NCBI GenBank assembly: GCA_027596195.1
Contig: JADGJG010000169.1
Location: 1-34,570, forward strand
DNA length: 34,570 nt
Direction: 5' to 3'
From: Podochytrium sp. JEL0797
Lineage: Eukaryota > Chytridiomycota > Chytridiomycetes > Chytridiales > Chytriomycetaceae
The notes below the pieces were generated by a model. It was given only the letters and a program-made list of their open reading frames with translations, was not told where the DNA came from and ran no database searches. How positions within the stretch are numbered: the first letter of the stretch is position 1; each line of letters starts with the position of its first letter. The position numbers were made by a program, and so were the translations under genes. Below, in pieces: positions 19,170 through 29,700 of this stretch.

Positions 19170-22100
19170 ATGGGCCCCAAAAAGAAGAGCAGCGGCCACG
19201 GAGGACATCGCAAAGGAGCAGGGCGCCCCAATGCACCTCTGCCTGCAGGCCAAACGACCCTGAACCCTGCCAACCTCACTGGCAGCGTGAAATCTTCGTC
19301 AAACAACAAGAGAAAGGATGCACCCACTTCCCCCTCCGCATTCATTCCCGCCATGAGCAAAGTTGCGCGAGATTCTGCCGCCGTTGATCCTATTGTTGCG
19401 GAATCTGCCGACGTTTTGGTAAGATTGTTTGTCAACGCCGTTTCCGGACTCTGACTTGCAAACAGCATGGCCAACCGTATGCTCCGTTTGTTACTCGAAC
19501 CTCAGAAGATGTCGAGTTTGTTGGTCGCCGATCCCAGTTCATCAAAGGCGATGGCAACTGCCTCTTCAGCGCACTCTCGTCGCACCTCAACCAAGGCGAT
19601 CCATCCATGGGCCCCGTCCTGCGCAAAACGACGGTCGACAACTTCAAGAAACGCCGCGAAATCTTCGAACCACTCGCCCGAATCGAGGGCATGTCTCTTG
19701 ACGAACTGTGCGCGAAATTCGCGACAGACAAGGAGTTTGGCGAGGAGTGCTGCATTGCATCATTCTGCGACGCCTATTCCGTCGAGGTTTCCGTCTTCAC
19801 GCGATACAGCAATGGGCAATACGCGAAGACAGTGTATACCCCTCGTGTTTCTTCGGCATCGTGGTCCAAATTCAGACTGCATCTGGACGTTGATTCCTGC
19901 CATTACGAGATTGTCTCCGACCCTGTCGACACTTTCTGCAAGGACATCAACAACGACTTGAACTCGGCAGGTGACGATGAAGATGGCGAAAACGACGACG
20001 GCGAAGACGATGATTCAAGCGACGACGAAGCCGACGATCCCGCTCAACCGAGGAAGCGTTTCTCCGATCGCACGGATCCGAACGCGATTTACATCCAGGA
20101 TTTGTGTTCACGCGTTTGACTTGGTGAATTTGATGCTCAGTTGAGGGAGGGTGAGATTTGGGTGCGTCCTCCGAATGCTGCTGTCAGTCTCGAGCGTGCA
20201 GTCCTGTCTGGCAAGGAATTCAGCCCGAAATACTTTTTGTACGGGAAGCTGGGAATCTGCAATCCATATCTGACTTGCGGTGGAGCTCAGTAAGACTTTT
20301 TGTTTGCGGCGCTGCAGTTTGACTTGTGTTTTGACTGCCAACTTTAGTGTGTGTTGCCCGCAGTGCAAACGGAACGAGACCAGGCAGAGTGGTTATTCGG
20401 ACGCTCCGAGACGGGTTTATGGATCTGATGGGAGTCTTCATTACTTGTTGGCCGCGAGGTTGGTTATTTTGACATTGTGATTTGAGTTTGATTCTAAAAT
20501 TTGAAACAGGGGTCTTTGTCGAGACTGTGGCTACAAATTCAGAGCCACAAATACATTTACCATCTCCAAACTTCCTTTTCATTACGGGGATCTGTTTGAC
20601 CACATCTTGACCAAGCGCGCGGGCGTCGACGGCGATGTCGTTTTCACTCTTCGAAACGGCACATACTACGGTCTTGGTCCATCTGGAGTTCAAGCTCTTC
20701 AAAAACAGAAGGCTACTTATCGCCACTCCTTGCTTGAGCGCGCGTATTATTCCACGGTGGAAACGCTGTTACTCAGATTGAGAATCCAGCCGACGGCCTT
20801 GTCCAAGAAAGTCACGGACGCTGCGGCCGAGATTCCGCTGTTTCCTGCCTTCAGGAAATCTGATTATGATGGGGGATACCCAAGTGTGGGGTACCTTTCG
20901 AAGATGTTTGTGATGGACAATGCACGTCGGCGGGATTGGCTTGATTTCGAGGTTCAGCGGCGGAACGGAAAAGTTCTGTGTATTGACCATCACTTCAAGG
21001 TATTGTATTTGTTGTTTGACAACAAGGTTTCTGATGTAACAGTTCAGATCTGCAAGCACCTGGCTCCTGTGAACGGCCACAAGATGTTCAAAGCCTTGTT
21101 TACCGGAAAGAACGAGTACAGTGAGATTCGCCTTCAAGCATTGCTCCAAACCGCTGGTCATTTTGACTTGATTCCTGTGTTCCGGAGCTTCGAGGAGACG
21201 CGCAAGTTCTTTGGACACGATCCCGTCGAAATCTGCTACACAGACAAATGCTGTTCCGATCGCGCATTCTTGCAGAGTGTTTTGGAACCGCCTGCTTCTT
21301 CTGGATCTTCAACGACGATTCTTCCGCTTCCGAGCCATCCCCTGGCGATACGGATTCTCTCGACAGAAAACCCAGTCGAAATCCAAACTGCTCTTTCTCG
21401 CATCATTAGTCACGTTCGCGCATTGCCGGTTGAGAAGCAACTTGTTGTGGGGCTTGACACGGAGTGGAATAATGGGCCGCGGGGAAAGGAGGGGCCGGTT
21501 CGTTTGCTTCAGTTGGCGTTCAAGGAGCGGTTATTGGATGATGAGAACGAGACGGAATTGATCTTGCTGGTTGCGCTCAAGGAGGGACGTGCGTGGCATA
21601 CGTATTTACGTGAAATTGTGGAATCGCCGCGTACGCTGAAAGCTGGGAGTCGTATTGTCGCTGCGGACTTCAAACATTTGAGTGAGGATTTCGGTGTCCG
21701 CGCGCGCACCATTGCATCTCCAGATGTGTGCGATCTCGCGCACCTTTGCAAGAGAAAAGGGAAGGTGGAAAAGGCAAATGCATCGCTTGCAACGTGCTGT
21801 GCTGCAACTTTGGGTTATTGTTTGGATAAGTCGGTGGAAACTCGGTGCTCTGATTGGTCAAAAAGGAGCATGTCGAAGCAGCAGAAGGAGTATGCTGCGA
21901 GAGATGCATGGGCAAGTTTACTCGTCTGTTTGAAGTTGCAAGACGCTCCCGACACCGTCTTCTCGAATCATTTGTCTCGTGCTGGGGCCAGTGTCGCAAC
22001 TAATTCCGCCGAAACCACCGCCACGAACGAATCCGCCGAGGCCGATGGAAGTGCATCAGTTTCTCCGATGGGGTCCGATTCTTCCAGCATTTACCTGCAG

Positions 22101-22999
22101 GATTCTGCGGATGGAAAGCTTCTTGTTCTGGAGGATGCTCTTCACGGGATGCAGCGGATTGAGATTCCCAAGAAGCACCCAATGTTTGGTGTGTTTTACA
22201 AGGCGCTTCGTGACGCAATGTTTGTTGTCGATGAAGTAGACAAGGTGCGATTGGATGAGTATTTGCGGAGTCAGGAGAACACGACATTCGAGAAGGAGCT
22301 GCTGCGGAATCCTGATCGCGTTTTGAAACATGTCAAGAGGCGCATACCAGTCGCTTCGGATCTTTATGAGCGGCTCACGACACTGCTGACTGAGTTTTCG
22401 AAGGCTACGTACAAGGATGAAAAGGGTGGTGATTTGTTGAGCGAGAAGGCGAAAAAGGACTTTCGGACATTTTTGAATGACCATGTCCGGAAGGGATGTT
22501 TGAGCGACCCGGAGGGCGTACCGCTGTATACGGAGATTGGAAAGGGATCGAATGGTTTGCCAATATACGCGACATTTCGTGGAACAAGGTGATTGCCCCA
22601 ACTCCAAACCCCTCTATTCATTCCCTTTTTACTCACTTTGAAAACTCAAGCGACGTCGAATCATTGCATCAGCTTTTGGAACAGATATTTTCGTCGATGA
22701 ATTGCAGCGCCGAGTTTATGGATGCCGCTCTGTCCCAAGTTAGGCACACATTCAACGTGAGGGCCAGCGAACGCCACCGTCCTGGGTTCCCGAACATTGG
22801 TCATTACGAGCACTACCTCATTGATCATATCAATGAAATTACCCATCGTATTTATGGTGCGTTTTTGCCCAGCCAATCAGATTCATTCTCACCCCCCAAA
22901 CAAATATGGGCCCCAAAAAGAAGAGCAGCGGCCACGGAGGACATCGCAAAGGAGCAGGGCGCCCCAATGCACCTCTGCCTGCAGGCCAAACGACCCTGA
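19170..22999 (+). pseudogene. copy 1 of the OTU/zinc-ribbon/exonuclease gene: nonsense codon and 3' truncation
   Basis: Exon equivalents: 19170-19418, 19466-20289, 20348-20458, 20510-22588 and from 22651. It encodes the same OTU, zinc-ribbon, DDE-like and DEDDy segments as copy 3. A CGA codon intact in copies 2 and 3 is TGA at 20117-20119, stopping the protein after the acidic linker and leaving a possible N-terminal OTU product of about 300 aa. The 3' exons are missing: after the donor at 22857 the sequence passes into unit 2, and reading on gives a stop at 22997-22999. Unlike the others, copy 1 has unique upstream DNA in which the reading frame stays open back to 18993. SSHLNQ replaces SWHLNQ just after the catalytic Cys. 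Confidence 0.85.
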
Positions 23000-25900
23000 A
23001 CCCTGCCAACCTCACTGGCAGCGTGAAATCTTCGTCAAACAACAAGAGAAAGGATGCACCCACTTCCCCCTCCGCATTCATTCCCGCCATGAGCAAAGTT
23101 GCGCGAGATTCTGCCGCCGTTGATCCTATTGTTGCGGAATCTGCCGACGTTTTGGTAAGATTGTTTGTCAACGCCGTTTCCGGACTCTGACTTGCAAACA
23201 GCATGGCCAACCGTATGCTCCGTTTGTTACTCGAACCTCAGAAGATGTCGAGTTTGTTGGTCGCCGATCCCAGTTCATCAAAGGCGATGGCAACTGCCTC
23301 TTCAGCGCACTCTCGTGGCACCTCAACCAAGGCGATCCATCCATGGGCCCCGTCCTGCGCAAAACGACGGTCGACAACTTCAAGAAACGCCGCGAAATCT
23401 TCGAACCACTCGCCCGAATCGAGGGCATGTCTCTTGACGAACTGTGCGCGAAATTCGCGACAGACAAGGAGTTTGGCGAGGAGTGCTGCATTGCATCATT
23501 CTGCGACGCGTATTCCGTCGAGGTTTCCGTCTTCACGCGATACAGCAATGGGCAATACGCGAAGACTGTGTATACCCCTCGTGTTTCTTCGGCATCATGG
23601 TCCAAATTCAGACTGCATCTGGACGTTGATTCCTGCCATTACGAGATTGTCTCCGACCCTGTCGACACTTTCTGCAAGGACATCAACAACGACTTGAACT
23701 CGGCAGGTGACGATGAAGATGGCGAAAACGACGACGGCGAAGACGATGATTCAAGCGACGACGAAGCCGACGATCCCGCTCGACCGAGGAAGCGTTTCTC
23801 CGATCGCACGGATCTGAACGCGATTTACATCCAGGATTTGTGTTCACGCGTTCGACTTGGTGAATTTGATGCTCAGTTGAGGGAGGGTGAGATTTGGGTG
23901 CGTCCTCCGAATGCTGCTGTCAGTCTCGAGCGTGCAGTCCTGTCTGGCAAGGAATTCAGCCCGAAATACTTTTTGTACGGGAAGCTGGGAATCTGCAATC
24001 CATATCTGACTTGCGGTGGAGCTCAGTAAGACTTTTTGTTTGCGGCGCTGCAGTTTGACTTGTGTTTTGACTGCCAACTTTAGTGTGTGTTGTCCGCAGT
24101 GCAAACGGAACGAGACCAGGCAGAGTGGTTATTCGGACGCTCCGAGACGGGTTTATGGATCTGATGGGAGTCTTCATTACTTGTTGGCCGCGAGGTTGGT
24201 TATTTTGACATTGTGATTTGAGTTTGATTCTAAAATTTGAAACAGGGGTCTTTGTCGAGACTGCGGCTACAAATTCAGAGCCACAAATACATTTACCATC
24301 TCCAAACTTCCTTTTCATTACGGGGATCTGTTTGACCACATCTTGACCAAGCGCGCGGGCGTCGACGGCGATGTCGTTTTCACTCTTCGAAACGGCACAT
24401 ACTACGGTCTTGGTCCATCTGGAGTTCAAGCACTTCAAAAACAGAAGGCTACTTATCGCCACTCCTTGCTTGAGCGCGCGTATTATTCCACGGTGGAAAC
24501 GCTGTTGCTCAGATTGAGAATCCAGCCGACGGCCTTGTCCAAGAAAGTCACGGACACTGCAGCCGAGATTCCGCTGTTTCCTGCCTTCAGGAAATCTGAT
24601 TATGATGGGGGATACCCAAGTGTGGGGTACCTTTCGAAGATGTTTGTGATGGACAATGCACGTCGGCGGGATTGGCTTGATTTCGAGGTTCAGCGGCGGA
24701 ACGGAAAAGTTCTGTGTATTGACCATCACTTCAAGGTATTGTATTTGTTGTTTGACAACAAGGTTTCTGATGTAACAGTTCAGATCTGCAAGCACCTGGC
24801 TCCTGTGAACGGCCACAAGATGTTCAAAGCCTTGTTTACCGGAAAGAACGAGTACAGCGAGATTCGCCTTCAAGCATTGCTCCAAACCGCTGGTCATTTT
24901 GACTTGATTCCTGTGTTCCGGAGCTTCGAGGAGACGCGCAAGTTCTTTGGACACGATCCCGCCGAAATCTGCTACACGGACAAATGCTGTTCCGATCGCG
25001 CGTTCTTGCAGAGTTTTTTGGAACCACCTGCTTCTTCTGTATCTTCAACGACGATTCTTCCACTTCCGAGCCATCCCCTGGCGATACGGATTCTCTCGAC
25101 AGAAAACCCAGTCGAAATCCAAACTGCTCTTTCTCGCATCATTAGTCACGTTCGCGCATTGCCGGTTGAGAAGCAACTCGTTGTGGGACTTGACACGGAG
25201 TGGAATAATGGGCCGCGGGGAAAGGAGGGGCCAGTTCGTTTGCTTCAGTTGGCGTTCAAGGAGCGGTTATTGGATGATGAGAACGAGACGGAATTGATCT
25301 TGCTGGTTGCGCTCAAGGAGGGACGTGCGTGGCCTACGTATTTACGTGAAATTGTGGAATCGCCGCGTACACTGAAAGCTGGGAGTCGTATTGTCGCTGC
25401 AGACTTCAAACATTTGAGTGAGGATTTCGGTGTCCGCGCGCGCACCATTGCATCTCCAGATGTGTGCGATCTCGCGCACCTTTGCAAGAGAAAAGGGAAG
25501 GTGGAAAAGGCGAATGCATCGCTTGCAACGTGCTGTGTTGCAACTTTGGGTTATTGTTTGGATAAGTCGGTGGAAACTCGGTGCTCTGATTGGTCAAAAA
25601 GGAGCATGTCGAAGCAGCAGAAGGAGTATGCTGCGAGAGATGCATGGGCAAGTTTACTCGTCTGTTTGAAGTTGCAAGACGCTCCCGACATCGTCTTCTC
25701 GAATCATTTGTCTCGTGCTGGGGCCAGTGTCGCAACTAATTCCGCTGAAACCACCGCCACGAACGAATCCGCTGAGGCCGATGGAAGTGCATCAGTTTCT
25801 CCGATGGGGTCCGATTCTTCCAGCATTTACCTGCAGGATTCTGCGGATGGAAAGCTTCTTGTTCTGGAGGATGCTCTTCATGGGATGCAGCGGATTGAGA

Positions 25901-26735
25901 TTCCCAAGAAGCACCCAATGTTTGGTGTGTTTTACAAGGCGCTTCGTGACGCAATGTTTGCTGTCGATGAAGTAGACAAGGTGCGATTGGATGAGTATTT
26001 GCGGAGTCAGGAGAACACGACATTCGAGAAGGAGCTGCTGCGGAATCCTGATCGCGTTTTGAAACATGTCAAGAGGCGCATACCAGTCGCTTCGGATCTT
26101 TATGAGCGGCTCACGACACTGCTGACTGAGTTTTCGAAGGCTACGTACAAGGATGAAAAGGGTGGTGATTTGTTGAGCGAGAAGGCGAAAAAGGACTTTC
26201 GGACATTTTTGAATGACCATGTCCGGAAGGGATGTTTGAGCGACCCGGAGGGCGTACCGCTGTATACGGAGATTGGAAAGGGATCGAATGGTTTGCCAAT
26301 ATACGCGACATTTCGTGGAACAAGGTGATTGCCCCAACTCCAAACCCCTCTATTCATTCCCTTTTTACTCACTTTGAAAACTCAAGCGACGTCGAATCAT
26401 TGCATCAGCTTTTGGAACAGATATTTTCGTCGATGAATTGCAGCGCCGAGTTTATGGATGCCGCTCTGTCCCAAGTTCGGCACACATTCAACGTGAGGGC
26501 CAGCGAACGCCACCGTCCTGGGTTCCCGAACATTGGTCATTACGAGCACTACCTCATTGATCATATCAATGAAATTACCCATCGTATTTATGGTGCGTTT
26601 TTGCCCAGCCAATCAGATTCATTCTCACCCCCCAAACAAATATGGGCCCCAAAAAGAAGAGCAGCGGCCACGGAGGACATCGCAAAGGAGCAGGGCGCCC
26701 CAATGCACCTCTGCCTGCAGGCCAAACGACCCTGA
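22906..26735 (+). CDS. copy 2 of the OTU/zinc-ribbon/DDE-like/DEDDy exonuclease gene, 3' truncated
   Basis: Exons by homology to copy 3: 22906-23154, 23202-24025, 24084-24194, 24246-26324 and from 26387. All catalytic and zinc-binding residues named for copy 3 are kept and no stop interrupts the spliced frame. The last three exons of copy 3 are absent, because unit 3 begins 13 bases into the intron that should follow TAT-G at 26592. If that donor (GTGCGT, 26593) is not used, the frame continues into unit 3 and stops at 26733-26735, adding about 47 unrelated residues. If it splices to the next acceptor (before 26938), the phases disagree (1 versus 0) and the product is frameshifted. Expected product is about 1200 aa lacking the C-terminal Cys cluster. 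Differences from copy 3 are mostly CpG transitions. Confidence 0.75.
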
Positions 26736-29700
26736 ACCCTGCCAACCTCACTGGCAGCGTGAAATCTTCGTCAAACAACAAGAGAAAGGATGCACCCACT
26801 TCCCCCTCCGCATTCATTCCCGCCATGAGCAAAGTTGCGCGAGATTCTGCCGCCGTTGATCCTATTGTTGCGGAATCTGCCGACGTTTTGGTAAGATTGT
26901 TTGTCAACGCCGTTTCCGGACTCTGACTTGCAAACAGCATGGCCAACCGTATGCTCCGTTTGTTACTCGAACCTCAGAAGATGTCGAGTTTGTTGGTCGC
27001 CGATCCCAGTTCATCAAAGGCGATGGCAACTGCCTCTTCAGCGCACTCTCGTGGCACCTCAACCAAGGCGATCCATCCATGGGCCCCGTCCTGCGCAAAA
27101 CGACGGTCGACAACTTCAAGAAACGCCGCGAAATCTTCGAACCACTCGCCCGAATCGAGGGCATGTCTCTTGACGAACTGTGCGCGAAATTCGCGACAGA
27201 CAAGGAGTTTGGCGAGGAGTGCTGCATTGCATCATTCTGCGACGCGTATTCCGTCGAGGTTTCCGTCTTCACGCGATACAGCAATGGGCAATACGCGAAG
27301 ACTGTGTATACCCCTCGTGTTTCTTCGGCATCATGGTCCAAATTCAGACTGCATCTGGACGTTGATTCCTGCCATTACGAGATTGTCTCCGACCCTGTCG
27401 ACACTTTCTGCAAGGACATCAACAACGACTTGAACTCGGCAGGTGACGATGAAGATGGCGAAAACGACGACGGCGAAGACGATGATTCAAGCGACGACGA
27501 AGCCGACGATCCCGCTCGACCGAGGAAGCGTTTCTCCGATCGCACGGATCTGAACGCGATTTACATCCAGGATTTGTGTTCACGCGTTCGACTTGGTGAA
27601 TTTGATGCTCAGTTGAGGGAGGGTGAGATTTGGGTGCATCCTCCGAATGCTGCTGTCAGTCTCGAGCGTGCAGTCCTGTCTGGCAAGGAATTCAGCCCGA
27701 AATACTTTTTGTACGGGAAGCTGGGAATCTGCAATCCATATCTGACTTGCGGTGGAGCTCAGTAAGACTTTTTGTTTGCGGCGCTGCAGTTTGACTTGTG
27801 TTTTGACTGCCAACTTTAGTGTGTGTTGTCCGCAGTGCAAACGGAACGAGACCAGGCAGAGTGGTTATTCGGACGCTCCGAGACGGGTTTATGGATCTGA
27901 TGGGAGTCTTCATTACTTGTTGGCCGCGAGGTTGGTTATTTTGACATTGTGATTTGAGTTTGATTCTAAAATTTGAAACAGGGGTCTTTGTCGAGACTGC
28001 GGCTACAAATTCAGAGCCACAAATACATTTACCATCTCCAAACTTCCTTTTCATTACGGGGATCTGTTTGACCAAATCTTGACCAAGCGCGCGGGAGTCG
28101 ACGGCGATGTCGTTTTCACTCTTCGAAACGGCACATACTACGGTCTTGGTCCATCTGGAGTTCAAGCTCTTCAAAAACAAAAGGCTACTTATCGCCACTC
28201 CTTGCTTGAGCGCGCGTATTATTCTACGGTGGAAACGCTGTTGCTCAGATTGAGAATCCAGCCAACGGCCTTGTCCAAGAAAGTCACGGACGCTGCAGCC
28301 GAGATTCCGCTGTTTCCTGCCTTCAGGAAATCTGATTATGATGGGGGATACCCAAGTGTGGGGTACCTTTCGAAGATGTTTGTGATGGACAATGCACGTC
28401 GGCGGGATTGGCTTGATTTCGAGGTTCAGCGGCGGAACGGAAAAGTTCTGTGTATTGACCATCACTTCAAGGTATTGTATTTGTTGTTTGACAACAAGGT
28501 TTCTGATGTAACAGTTCAGATCTGCAAGCACCTGGCTCCTGTGAACGGCCACAAGATGTTCAAAGCCTTGTTTACCGGAAAGAACGAGTACAGTGAGATT
28601 CGCCTTCAAGCATTGCTCCAAACCGCTGGTCATTTTGACTTGATTCCTGTGTTCCGGAGCTTCGAGGAGACGCGCAAGTTCTTTGGACACGATCCCGTCG
28701 AAATCTGCTACACGGACAAATGCTGTTCCAATCGCGCATTCTTGCAGAGTGTTTTGGAACCGCCTGCTTCTTCTGGATCTTCAACGACGATTCTTCCGCT
28801 TCCGAGCCATCCCCTGGCGATACGGATTCTCTCGACAGAAAACCCAGTCGAAATCCAAACTGCTCTTTCTCGCATCATTAGTCACGTTCGCGCATTGCCG
28901 GTTGAGAAGCAACTCGTTGTGGGGCTTGACACGGAGTGGAATAATGGGCCGCGGGGAAAGGAGGGGCCGGTTCGTTTGCTTCAGTTGGCGTTCAAGGAGC
29001 GGTTATTGGATGATGAGAACGAGACGGAATTGATCTTGCTGGTTGCGCTCAAGGAGGGACGTGCGTGGCCTACGTATTTACGTGAAATTGTGGAATCGCC
29101 GCGTACGCTGAAAGCTGGGAGTCGTATTGTCGCTGCGGACTTCAAACATTTGAGTGAGGATTTCGGTGTCTGCGCGCGCACCATTGCATCTCCAGATGTG
29201 TGCGATCTCGCGCACCTTTGCAAGAGAAAAGGGAAGGTGGAAAAGGCAAATGCATCGCTTGCAACGTGCTGTGCTGCAACTTTGGGTTATTGTTTGGATA
29301 AGTCGGTGGAAACTCGGTGCTCTGATTGGTCAAAAAGGAGCATGTCGAAGCAGCAGAAGGAGTATGCTGCGAGAGATGCATGGGCAAGTTTACTCGTCTG
29401 TTTGAAGTTGCAAGACGCTCCCGACATCGTCTTCTCGAATCATTTGTCTCGTGCTGGGGCCAGTGTCGCAACTAATTCCGCCGAAACCACCGCCACGAAC
29501 GAATCCGCCGAGGCCGATGGAAGTGCATCAGTTTCTCCGATGGGGTCCAATTCTTCCAGCATTTACCTGCAGGATTCTGCGGATGGAAAGCTTCTTGTTC
29601 TGGAGGATGCTCTTCACGGGATGCAGCGGATTGAGATTCCCAAGAAGCACCCAATGTTTGGTGTGTTTTACAAGGCGCTTCGTGACGCAATGTTTGTTGT

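Noticed and set aside
22489..26940. In-frame polyprotein across unit junctions
   Set aside because: The donor at the end of a unit is phase 1 and the next available acceptor is phase 0. Read-through stops about 47 codons into the next unit.
23956..28690. 332-residue minus-strand open frames present in units 2 and 3
   Set aside because: They are antisense to the zinc-ribbon and exon 4 coding sequence, cross two introns of the plus-strand gene, and are broken in unit 1. Their length reflects codon bias of the sense strand.
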